Shown: positions 1-5,679, counted from the stretch's first letter. The stretch is DNA of 5,679 nt from an uncultured Bifidobacterium sp. (GCA_937874315.1 CALNAE010000123.1:1-5679); one strand, 5' to 3'. Numbers and translations: made by a program. The notes: generated by a model not told the origin, from the letters alone.

Positions 1-379
1 CAATACGCCGGTAGCCAGATATGATGCACAGGCTGGACTCTGTATTCTTTAGGATCGTTGTATTCCCGACGTAGACGCCTGCATGAGGCGCCTTGCATGA
101 AGCATCATGATGTTTGTGCTGTCTACGCTTCATATACCAGTTGCATCGCGTGGCACATGCAGCAATGCGCCATTTTACGCAAACGGTGTCATTGCAAGGT
201 TTGGTGCATGTTTGGAGATCTCGGTTCTGATGATGCGGATTGCCCCAATTGCTGAGAACGCTTGGAAAATGGAACGAGAATCTTGTGGACAATACGGAAC
301 GGTTCTTTCCTGGACTGCAGTAGTACTGGAATGGAGCCATGTCTATCTACTCGCCCTTGGAGACGGTGAACAAGTATAT
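1..379. other. Non-coding upstream stretch, no gene recognised
   Basis: No convincing gene is visible in this leading stretch. The open frames here are short, rich in Cys, His and Arg, overlap each other on both strands, lack a clear ribosome binding site and resemble no family I know. One frame is open from base 2 to a stop at 50-52 and could be the last residues of a gene entering from the left, but 16 codons are too few to judge. The stretch holds one candidate operator on the minus strand (178-191). It may be a long intergenic region or the decayed remains of a gene. Confidence 0.5.
178..191 (-). promoter_or_regulatory. Candidate distal LacI-family operator (site B)
   Basis: Read on the minus strand this is TGACACCGTTTGCG. 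It differs from the site at the binding-protein promoter (TGACATCGTTTGCA) at two of 14 positions. It lies about 200 bp upstream of that site, a spacing at which a tetrameric or doubly bound LacI-type repressor could loop DNA. That role is inference. It is the least certain of the four sites because no promoter is recognisable next to it. Confidence 0.35.
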
Positions 380-393
380 TGACATCGTTTGCA
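380..393 (+). promoter_or_regulatory. Candidate LacI-family operator at the binding-protein promoter (site A)
   Basis: The site reads TGACATCGTTTGCA, an imperfect palindrome with TG/CA ends and a central CG pair, as is usual for LacI-family operators. It also contains the perfect palindrome TTTGCAAA (388-395, extending two bases further). It overlaps the proposed -35 hexamer of the downstream promoter, so a bound repressor would block RNA polymerase. The same motif recurs at 3115 and 3229, on both sides of the lacI control region. Confidence 0.6.
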
Positions 394-417
394 AATCGCC
401 TGCAGTTGAGCGATAAT
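389..417 (+). promoter_or_regulatory. Likely promoter of the solute-binding protein gene
   Basis: A -35 like element TTGCAA (389-394) is followed after exactly 17 bp by GATAAT (412-417), one mismatch from the TATAAT -10 consensus. Transcription would begin near 424, leaving a leader of about 74 nt before the TTG start. The -35 element lies within and just past the candidate operator at 380-393, which fits repression by the neighbouring LacI protein. An alternative -35, TTGACA at 379-384, matches the consensus perfectly but has no suitable -10 at normal spacing. Confidence 0.5.
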
Positions 418-483
418 GGTGCTAGCCAGATCAGGTCCATAACTTGGGCCTCGTCACCCAAGGCGCATGGTTCTGGCAGGAAG

Positions 484-490
484 AGAAAGG
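484..490 (+). promoter_or_regulatory. Ribosome binding site that sets the TTG start of the binding protein
   Basis: The purine-rich AGAAAGG lies 7 nt before a TTG codon at 498. It decides between this start and an in-frame TTG at 444. The upstream choice would add 18 residues, including three aromatic and two acidic ones, in front of what is otherwise a normal lipoprotein signal peptide. Confidence 0.6.
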
Positions 491-497
491 TTCAAAG

Positions 498-1829
498 TTG
501 AATCGTACAGTGAAGTCGGCTATTGCGATGACGGCGGTTGCGGCGATGTCTCTTGGCGCGCTTGCGGCCTGCGGCAGTTCAAGTTCGTCCTCCGAAGCTG
601 CAGGAAAAGTGTATTATCTGAACTTCAAGCCCGAGGTCGCCAGTGAATGGAAGAAGTTGGCGGCGGACTATACCAAGCAGACCAAAGTAAAGGTCACGGT
701 CCAGACGGCGGCATCGGATACCTATGATCAGCAGCTGAAGAGCGAAATGGCGAAGACGAATGCGCCAACGCTGTTCCAGGTGAACGGTCCGGTCGGATAT
801 GCGAACTGGAAGGACTACACCGCAGATCTTTCAAACACCGATATCTATAACGAATTGCAGAACAAGAATGTCGCGCTCAAGGACGGCAGCAAGGTAGTCA
901 GCGTCCCCTATGTGATGGAAACGTACGGCATCATCTACAACAAAGATCTGCTCAACAAGTATGTGAAACTGTCCGGCGCAAAGGTCGCCTCGATCGATCA
1001 GATCAATTCCTTCGACAAGCTTAAGGCCGTCGCCGACGATATTCAGGCCCGGAAGACGGAATTGGGCGTCAAAGGTGCATTCACTTCGGCAGGGTTCGAT
1101 TCGAGCTCCGATTGGCGCTTCAAGACGCATCTTGCGAATCTTCCGCTCTATTACGAGCTGAAGAAAGACAACATCACCAAGCAGCCTGCGACCGTGAAGG
1201 GCACCTATCTTTCCGAGTACAAGAACGTTTTCGATATGTATCTGACCGATTCCACGACGAACAGGACTTTGTTGAGTTCGAAAACCGGTGACGATGCAAC
1301 CTCCGAGTTTGCCCTTGGACAGGCGGTTTTCTATCAGAACGGCACTTGGGCATGGAGCGACCTGCAGAAGGCCGGGATGAAATCTTCATCCATCGGCATG
1401 ATGCCCATCTATTTCGGCGTCAACGATACGAGCGAGGGGCTGGCCACCGGCTCCGAGAATTACTGGTGCATTAACTCCAAGGCATCCGAAGCCGATCAGA
1501 AGGCCACGGCGGCATTCTTGAAGTGGGTTATTACGTCGAAGACTGGTAAGGATATGCTGAGCCAGACGATGGGCTTCACCACCCCGTTCAAGACCTTCAG
1601 CGATGAAACCAGCGCCAATCCGTTGACCGAGGCGGCTGTCGCCGATCAGAAATCCGGGAAAACGCAGGTGAGCTGGAACTTCACATTGATGCCATCGGAG
1701 CAATGGAAGAATAACCTGGGCAATGCGCTTCTCGAATATGCACAGGGAACCGGCAAGTGGGATGGCGTCAAGACCGCATTTGTGAACGGATGGGCCACCG
1801 AATACAAGGCTGCCCATGAATCAGACTGA
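498..1829 (+). CDS. ABC transporter sugar-binding lipoprotein (family 1 solute-binding protein)
   Basis: This is a secreted, lipid-anchored substrate receptor of a carbohydrate ABC importer, 443 aa from the TTG start. The N-terminus has a basic segment (N2-R3-T4-V5-K6), an Ala/Met-rich hydrophobic core and the lipobox LAAC, with Cys25 as the lipidated residue, followed by a Ser-rich linker. The mature protein starts with the strand KVYYLNFKPE (about residues 37-46) and continues as a two-lobed family 1 binding protein. The block at 271-284 (FALGQAVFYQNGTW) is the usual family signature near the ligand site, and SENYWCINS (319-327) follows. Length is normal for the class. The family takes up oligosaccharides or glycosides; the specific ligand cannot be told from the sequence. 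Unusually, it is separated from its probable permeases by the reversed lacI gene, and it has its own promoter and operator. Confidence 0.9.
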   Translation: MNRTVKSAIAMTAVAAMSLGALAACGSSSSSSEAAGKVYYLNFKPEVASEWKKLAADYTKQTKVKVTVQTAASDTYDQQLKSEMAKTNAPTLFQVNGPVGYANWKDYTADLSNTDIYNELQNKNVALKDGSKVVSVPYVMETYGIIYNKDLLNKYVKLSGAKVASIDQINSFDKLKAVADDIQARKTELGVKGAFTSAGFDSSSDWRFKTHLANLPLYYELKKDNITKQPATVKGTYLSEYKNVFDMYLTDSTTNRTLLSSKTGDDATSEFALGQAVFYQNGTWAWSDLQKAGMKSSSIGMMPIYFGVNDTSEGLATGSENYWCINSKASEADQKATAAFLKWVITSKTGKDMLSQTMGFTTPFKTFSDETSANPLTEAAVADQKSGKTQVSWNFTLMPSEQWKNNLGNALLEYAQGTGKWDGVKTAFVNGWATEYKAAHESD

Positions 1830-1882
1830 AACGATCTCCATCGCTGATCCGCGACGGTAGAAACGGTTCGGTGTTCTCCTCT

Positions 1883-1935
1883 CAGGGGGCGGCTGGGGCG
1901 GCTCTTACAAGTCGCTGTTCCCAGCCGCCCTCCTG
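1883..1935 (+). terminator. Strong GC-rich hairpin after the binding-protein gene, probable terminator
   Basis: The arms GGGCGGCTGGG (1887-1897) and CCCAGCCGCCC (1920-1930) pair perfectly. CAGG (1883-1886) pairs with CCTG (1932-1935) across a single bulged T at 1931, giving a 15-bp stem. The 22-nt loop region can fold again: GCGGCT (1898-1903) pairs with AGTCGC (1910-1915), with one G-T pair. No run of T follows, so classic Rho-independent termination is not assured. It sits about 55 nt after the stop codon, between two convergent genes, so it may end transcription from one or both sides, or protect the 3' end of the mRNA. Confidence 0.55.
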
Positions 1936-2040
1936 TATTGAGGAGTCTCGCGACGTGGGGTCATCCGGGTATTTGAGCAGAACGACACAGTGATCAACGC
2001 CTCGGTGACTCAGCGGCTTAGGAACTATAGAAGCCGGTCG

Positions 2041-3075
2041 CTAATGTTGTCTACCGGCCATGGCAGAGGCAAATCGTGCGGTTGTTGCTCTCAACACGAG
2101 CTCGGCTGGAATAACCTGGAACGGATGGGCACCCGGCCGCTTTCCGTGGATCAGGTCGAGGGTCATCAATGCCGCGTGATGGGCGAGGTCCAAGGGGCGT
2201 TGACGGATAGTGGTGAGACCGACATCTTGCGCATAGAGGCCATCATCGTAACCGATAAGCGATAATGCTGAAGGCACTTGATACCCGGATTGCGTGAGTC
2301 TGAATAATAACGGCACCGCAATGGCATCTTCCTGACAGGCTACTGCCGATGGGAACTCGGCCAGAGCGGAGAGCTTCGAAACTATTCGGGAGATACCATC
2401 CGCGGTGCCGTCAGTGGTAATCGTCAGTGGTGAGACGCCATTGTCGGCGCAGCACTTCATAAAGGACTCATATCTACGTTGGACGCTGAAATGCAGTGAC
2501 ACCGCACGCGAGGTCCGCAGATATACCAAGTTACGGTGGCCAAGGTTGAGCAGATGGCGGGCGGCGAGAATCGAACCCTGATCGTCGTCGATATTCACGG
2601 CCGCCGTAAATCCGGTTTCCTCGGGTGAATCGCAGTTGATACCGACAATCGGCACTCCGATGTTCAGGAGTTTGGCCACTTCTTTCTGATCGATGCCGAG
2701 CGAAATGACGATTACGGCGTCCGCGTTTCTGCGGACGGGAAGCGTCTCGAAAAACTCCCTTCGCTCATTGATACTCGAAATCTGGAATATCAGGAGGTCA
2801 TATCCCTGCGGGTGGAATATCTGGTTTAGACCCTCCACGACGGATGCGCTGAACCACAGACGCAGGTCGCCACTCATCAGCAGAGCGATTCTCATGGAGC
2901 GTCCGGATTTGAGCATGGCTGCGGAACGAGAGATGGAAAAGTCGAGTTCCTTGGCAATGCCGAGTACCTTTTCGCGTGTACTTGGTGCCACCGCAGAAGG
3001 TCTGGTGAAGGAGCGGGAAACCGTGGAGACGGAAACGTTTGCCGCTCTGGCCACGTCACTAATGCTAGCTTCCAC
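2041..3075 (-). CDS. LacI-family transcriptional regulator
   Basis: This is a sugar-responsive DNA-binding repressor of 344 aa, a normal length for the family. The N-terminal helix-turn-helix is clear: ISDVARAANVS (5-15) followed by the recognition helix VSTVSRSF (16-23). A hinge region with the motif AAMLKSGRS comes near residues 53-61, where the Leu is the residue that usually intercalates into the operator centre. The rest is the periplasmic-binding-protein-like effector domain, with VNIDDDQG, HRNLVYL, LIGYDD and LTTIRQRPLDL all in the expected order. The GTG start at 3075 is preferred because AAGGAG lies 5 nt upstream; an in-frame TTG at 3099 has no ribosome binding site. The gene is convergent with the binding-protein gene and divergent from the permease operon. 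Candidate operators on both sides suggest that it controls both units and possibly itself. The effector is unknown. Confidence 0.93.
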   Translation of the reverse strand: MEASISDVARAANVSVSTVSRSFTRPSAVAPSTREKVLGIAKELDFSISRSAAMLKSGRSMRIALLMSGDLRLWFSASVVEGLNQIFHPQGYDLLIFQISSINERREFFETLPVRRNADAVIVISLGIDQKEVAKLLNIGVPIVGINCDSPEETGFTAAVNIDDDQGSILAARHLLNLGHRNLVYLRTSRAVSLHFSVQRRYESFMKCCADNGVSPLTITTDGTADGISRIVSKLSALAEFPSAVACQEDAIAVPLLFRLTQSGYQVPSALSLIGYDDGLYAQDVGLTTIRQRPLDLAHHAALMTLDLIHGKRPGAHPFQVIPAELVLRATTARFASAMAGRQH

Positions 3076-3080
3076 GGAAA

Positions 3081-3086
3081 CTCCTT
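3081..3086 (-). promoter_or_regulatory. Ribosome binding site of lacI that sets its GTG start
   Basis: On the minus strand AAGGAG lies 5 nt before GTG at 3075. It is a near-perfect match to the anti-Shine-Dalgarno sequence and moves the start 8 codons inside the longest open frame. The resulting N-terminus (MEASISDVARAA) is typical of LacI proteins. Confidence 0.7.
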
Positions 3087-3114
3087 CATTGGAGAACAAC
3101 GTAAATGCTGAAAA

Positions 3115-3128
3115 CTACAACGTTTGCA
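3115..3128 (+). promoter_or_regulatory. Candidate LacI-family operator in the lacI leader (site C)
   Basis: The site reads CTACAACGTTTGCA and shares the core ACAACGTTTG exactly with the site at 3231-3240. It lies about 40 nt upstream of the lacI GTG start, so binding would be expected to affect lacI transcription, a common autoregulatory arrangement in this family. The octamer TTGCAGAA then occurs twice, at 3124-3131 and 3136-3143, one starting within the site; its meaning is unknown. Confidence 0.5.
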
Positions 3129-3228
3129 GAATCCATTGCAGAACTCGGGATACCCCTGGTTTGCTTCTTATTCCGATACTAGCTCACAGATCGTAGATGG
3201 GAAGTCATAGCGAAAAATTGCCGGAAAA

Positions 3229-3242
3229 TGACAACGTTTGAT
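3229..3242 (+). promoter_or_regulatory. Candidate LacI-family operator upstream of the permease operon (site D)
   Basis: The site reads TGACAACGTTTGAT and matches the promoter-proximal site of the binding-protein gene at 11 of 14 positions. It is bracketed by perfect inverted arms GGAAAAT (3223-3229) and ATTTTCC (3241-3247), giving a 25-bp dyad with an 11-nt centre. It lies about 120 bp before the permease start and could act on both divergent units. On the minus strand TTGTCA (3234-3229) could also be a -35 element for lacI, but its matching -10 is weak. Confidence 0.55.
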
Positions 3243-3257
3243 TTTCCATCCTGAGGT

Positions 3258-3288
3258 GATACTCTGACATATAGATCTTAGATATGAT
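3258..3288 (+). promoter_or_regulatory. Probable promoter region of the permease operon (hexamers uncertain)
   Basis: Two -10-like hexamers are visible: GATACT (3258-3263) and TATGAT (3283-3288). Neither has a good -35 at 16-18 bp. TTGATT (3238-3243), which overlaps the candidate operator, is only 14 bp from the first, and CTGACA (3264-3269) is only 13 bp from the second. A promoter must lie in this gap because the next gene upstream is divergent, but its exact position cannot be fixed from the sequence. Confidence 0.3.
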
Positions 3289-3362
3289 GGTCTGAGTATG
3301 TTGTGGCTGAGTACCGAGATCGCTGTCAAATCCGGCTCGAAGGTGAGGAAGTGAGTGGCGTC

Positions 3363-4217
3363 ATGATCTCCATGGCAGGTAAATCAGTTCGCCGTTGGTG
3401 GGCATTGTTCACATTGCCCGTCTTCGCCGCGTTCATCATTGGTTTTCTCGTTCCCTTTGTTATGGGAATCTATTTAAGTTTCTGCAAATTCAGCACGGTC
3501 ACCGACGCGAAGTTCGCTGGATTGCGAAACTACAGGCATGTGTTCTCGGATCCAGATTTCGTCCACGCACTGTGGTTTACCGTGGCATTCACCATCATCA
3601 CCACGTTGATCATCAACGTGGTTGCGTTTGCTATCGCGTCTATGCTCACGAAAGCGATCCGCGGATCGACGATTTTCCGTTCGGTGTTCTTCATGCCGAA
3701 CCTCATAGGCGGCATTATTCTGGGATACGTGTGGATGCTGCTGCTCAACGGTCTCCTTGCACATTGGGGTAAGTCCATCACATTCTCGGGTACCTATGGG
3801 TTCTGGGGGATGGTGGCACTGGTTTCGTGGCAGCAGATCGGATACATGATGATCATCTATATCGCCGGACTGCAGAGTCTTCCCACCGATGTGCTTGAGG
3901 CTGCCGCAGTCGATGGTGCCAGCGCAAGTCAGACGCTGTTTCGGGTGACCATTCCGCTGATGATGCCTACTATCACCGTGTGTACCTTCTTAACGGTGAC
4001 CAACGGGTTCAAACTCTTTGATCAGAACCTTGCGCTTACCGGCGGCGCCCCTTCGTATCAGTCGGAACTCCTGGCTCTCAACATTTTCCGTACTTTCTAT
4101 GGCCGAGTCGGGTTTGAAGGTGTGGGCCAGGCAAAGGCGGTGGTCTTCTTCGTCATCGTGGCGGTGATTGCTTTGATCCAGAATAGGTTGACCACAAGCA
4201 AGGAGGTGTCGGCATGA
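3363..4217 (+). CDS. Carbohydrate ABC transporter permease 1 (MalF/UgpA type)
   Basis: This is one of two membrane subunits forming the import channel for the sugar delivered by the lipoprotein. From the ATG at 3363 it has 284 aa, normal for the short MalF/UgpA class, with about six membrane segments (near 13-38, 72-98, 103-129, 145-170, 197-214 and 257-274). The cytoplasmic EAA loop that docks on the ATPase is clear at 179-202: EAAAVDGASASQ, then RVTIPLMMP. The start is uncertain. GTG at 3351 lies 5 nt after AAGGTG and would add four residues, ATG at 3372 would remove three, and the far-upstream GTG at 3303 has no ribosome binding site. The stop overlaps the start of permease 2 in ATGA, so the two are translationally linked. 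Substrate unknown. Confidence 0.92.
   Translation: MISMAGKSVRRWWALFTLPVFAAFIIGFLVPFVMGIYLSFCKFSTVTDAKFAGLRNYRHVFSDPDFVHALWFTVAFTIITTLIINVVAFAIASMLTKAIRGSTIFRSVFFMPNLIGGIILGYVWMLLLNGLLAHWGKSITFSGTYGFWGMVALVSWQQIGYMMIIYIAGLQSLPTDVLEAAAVDGASASQTLFRVTIPLMMPTITVCTFLTVTNGFKLFDQNLALTGGAPSYQSELLALNIFRTFYGRVGFEGVGQAKAVVFFVIVAVIALIQNRLTTSKEVSA
4200..4208 (+). promoter_or_regulatory. Full-length Shine-Dalgarno site of permease 2
   Basis: AAGGAGGTG lies inside the end of permease 1, 5 nt before the ATG at 4214. It is essentially the full complement of the 16S rRNA 3' end and much stronger than any site before permease 1. Independent strong initiation may add to coupling through the ATGA overlap. Confidence 0.75.
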
Positions 4218-5050
4218 GTGAGAAAATGAAGCATTCCGGACTGTGGACGCTGTTCTTCACGGTGGTTTCCCTCGCATGGGTGTTCCCGATTGTTTTGGTG
4301 GTCGTCAACTCCTTCAAGAAAAAGGTGTATATATCGGCGAATCCTTTCTCCTTGCCGACAAAAGATACTTGGGCGGGGCTGGCGAACTATGCGCGCGGCG
4401 TTAAACTCACGGGCTTCTTCTCGAGTTTCCTGTGGTCGTTGGTTATCACCGTCGGCTCCGTGCTGCTTATTTTGCTGTGCACGGCAATGTGTGCGTGGTG
4501 GATCGTCCGGGTCAATAACTGGGTTGCAAGATTGCTGTATGTGCTGTTCCTATTCAGCATGATCGTGCCGTTCCAGATGGTGATGTTCACGCTCTCGAAG
4601 CTCTCCGACATGTTGTCGCTGAACACGCCTTGGGGATTGTGGATTATCTATCTTGGGTTCGGGGCGGGGCTCGCCGTATTCATCTTCACCGGTGTCGTCA
4701 AGGGAATTCCGCAGGAACTCGAGGAGTCCGCGATGATCGATGGCGCGAGCGTTCCGAGGATCTTCTTCCAAATCGTCGTGCCCATCATGCGCCCTTCTAT
4801 CATCTCGGTCGCGATTCTGCAGACCATGTGGATTTGGAACGATTATCTGTTGCCATATCTCACCTTGGATCTCGGCAAATACAAGACCATCCCAATCGCG
4901 GTGCAATACCTCAAAGGTGGCTATGGTTCGGTCGACATCGGAGCCATGATGGGCTGCCTGGTGCTGGCCATCATCCCAATCATCGTGTTCTATCTGTTGT
5001 GCCAGAAATACATCATCAAGGGCGTGATGACGGGGGCGGTCAAGGGCTGA
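4214..5050 (+). CDS. Carbohydrate ABC transporter permease 2 (MalG/UgpE type)
   Basis: This is the second channel-forming subunit of the importer, 278 aa, a typical MalG-class length. It has six predicted membrane segments, the first at about residues 11-31. The EAA loop lies at 170-193 (ESAMIDGASVPRIF, then VVPIMRP). The segment MWIWNDYLLPYLTL (205-218) and the C-terminal IIKGVMTGAVKG are characteristic of MalG-type sugar permeases. It overlaps permease 1 by 4 nt, and its TGA overlaps the ATG of the next gene by 1 nt, so all three are almost certainly one transcript. No ATP-binding subunit follows within the window, so the EAA loops presumably dock on an ATPase encoded elsewhere. Confidence 0.94.
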   Translation: MSEKMKHSGLWTLFFTVVSLAWVFPIVLVVVNSFKKKVYISANPFSLPTKDTWAGLANYARGVKLTGFFSSFLWSLVITVGSVLLILLCTAMCAWWIVRVNNWVARLLYVLFLFSMIVPFQMVMFTLSKLSDMLSLNTPWGLWIIYLGFGAGLAVFIFTGVVKGIPQELEESAMIDGASVPRIFFQIVVPIMRPSIISVAILQTMWIWNDYLLPYLTLDLGKYKTIPIAVQYLKGGYGSVDIGAMMGCLVLAIIPIIVFYLLCQKYIIKGVMTGAVKG

Positions 5051-5658
5051 TGTCGTGGTTGTCCCATGATTCGGCCTTTATGCGTGGCCTGGGGAATGTG
5101 ACCGACGCAGTATGGATCACCATACTTATGGCGTGCACAAGTCTCCCCATCCTCACGCTAGGGGCGGCGGCTACGGCCGGTCATGATGCGATTCGTTGTT
5201 CGTTAAGTGGTGAGGGGAATGTCACTCCGCGGTATTTCGCGTCATTCCGTCGGAATTTCGTTCAGTCCACGCTGCTGTGGCTGCTGTTCTGCCCGGTGGG
5301 CGTGTTGCTGGCTTGGCTGTGGATCGCCACGCGTTCCACGCCATTGCTGGTCGTCAAAATTGCAGCCACTGTGATCTGGATCATTGGATTTGAATGGGTG
5401 TGGGCATTCCAGGCGCGGTTCGATAATGCCGTACCTCATACACTTGGTAATGCGTATGTCGTGGGAATGGCTCATATGGGTGCCACGCTTGCCATGATGG
5501 CAATCGATGCCGTATACGTGGCGTTGTGCATTGGGTCATGGATGTACGTGCCCCAGGGACTATTCCCATTGGCGGTATTCGGCTATGGCTTGCTGATCAT
5601 GCTCCATACGCCGATTATTGAACGGGTGTTCGCGCCGTTTGTGCATGGTGTTGTATAA
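5050..5658 (+). CDS. DUF624 (YesL-like) membrane protein
   Basis: This is a small integral membrane protein of 202 aa with roughly five hydrophobic segments (near 21-43, 72-93, 100-120, 138-162 and 169-187). The pattern matches the DUF624/YesL family: a conserved N-terminal SLPILTLGAAATAG (31-44), SFRRNF-Q (65-72) and the FQARFDNAVPHTLGNA block (120-135). Members are often found in sugar ABC transporter and glycoside-degradation loci (yesL beside yesMNOPQ in Bacillus subtilis), but no biochemical role is established. The start is the ATG whose A is the last base of the permease 2 stop (TGATG). The same frame is open far upstream only as a shadow of permease 2. A short AAGGG 3 nt before the ATG and the overlap point to translational coupling. 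It may be an accessory factor for importer assembly or function; this is inference. Confidence 0.82.
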   Translation: MSWLSHDSAFMRGLGNVTDAVWITILMACTSLPILTLGAAATAGHDAIRCSLSGEGNVTPRYFASFRRNFVQSTLLWLLFCPVGVLLAWLWIATRSTPLLVVKIAATVIWIIGFEWVWAFQARFDNAVPHTLGNAYVVGMAHMGATLAMMAIDAVYVALCIGSWMYVPQGLFPLAVFGYGLLIMLHTPIIERVFAPFVHGVV

Positions 5659-5679
5659 CGGGTGCACCGCTTAACCGGC

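Noticed and set aside
80..99. Direct repeats TGCATG flanking the palindrome AGGCGCCT
   Set aside because: The arrangement is neat but short, occurs once, and has no nearby gene or promoter element to give it a role; chance is likely.
58..461. Three overlapping short open frames on both strands in the leading stretch
   Set aside because: They are mutually overlapping, unusually rich in Cys, His, Arg or Trp, lack good ribosome binding sites and cross the candidate promoter and operator. No family is recognisable.
2033..2058. Inverted repeat GCCGGT/ACCGGC at the lacI stop codon
   Set aside because: The stem is only 6 bp with a 14-nt loop, partly inside the gene, and no T run follows on the minus strand; too weak to call a terminator.
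2693..3196. 167-codon open frame antisense to lacI
   Set aside because: It lies almost entirely over the well-supported lacI gene, with low-complexity Ser/Arg-rich composition and no family resemblance; a shadow frame.
4630..5049. 140-codon N-terminal extension of the DUF624 frame
   Set aside because: This part overlaps permease 2 in another frame and is His/Arg-rich, unlike the hydrophobic DUF624 protein. The TGATG junction gives a proper start at 5050.
5661..5668. Palindrome GGTGCACC just after the DUF624 stop codon
   Set aside because: It is eight bases long and the window ends 11 bases later, so it cannot be distinguished from chance or from part of a larger hairpin.
1..5679. CRISPR arrays, tRNA or rRNA genes, insertion sequences, toxin-antitoxin or phage modules, riboswitches
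   Set aside because: No regularly spaced repeats, tRNA-like cloverleaf, transposase motifs, terminal inverted repeats or known riboswitch cores were seen on either strand by eye.

Overview
The window looks like a carbohydrate-uptake locus from a Gram-positive actinobacterium, most likely a Bifidobacterium or close relative. The reasons are moderate-to-high GC coding sequence, a lipoprotein sugar-binding protein with an Ala-rich signal peptide ending in LAAC plus a Ser-rich linker, strong AAGGAGG-type ribosome binding sites, and a LacI-regulated ABC importer without its own ATPase. The genus call is an inference from style; no marker gene is present.

Layout: positions 1-443 hold no convincing gene, only a likely promoter and two candidate operators. 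A solute-binding lipoprotein gene follows (498-1829, +), ending just before a long GC-rich hairpin (1883-1935). A LacI-family regulator (2041-3075) runs the other way, convergent with the binding-protein gene. An intergenic control region (3076-3362) with two more candidate operators separates it from a divergent, tightly packed operon: permease 1 (to 4217), permease 2 (4214-5050, 4-nt overlap) and a YesL-like DUF624 membrane protein (5050-5658, 1-nt overlap). The last 21 bases hold nothing that can be called.

How the parts fit: the lipoprotein would capture an oligosaccharide or glycoside outside the cell and deliver it to the heterodimeric permease. Energy would come from an ATPase encoded elsewhere (MsmK/MsiK-type sharing is common for this importer class). 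The LacI protein is the obvious local regulator. A near-identical 14-base motif (consensus TGACAnCGTTTGCA, with a central CG as is typical of LacI-family operators) occurs upstream of the binding-protein gene (twice), upstream of lacI, and upstream of the permease operon. This ties the two separated transcription units and the regulator into one candidate local regulon.

The substrate cannot be read from the sequence: no glycoside hydrolase lies in the window. Nothing here amounts to a wholly new system. The points most worth a second look are the shared operator set, the splitting of one importer by its reversed regulator, and the coupled DUF624 protein.
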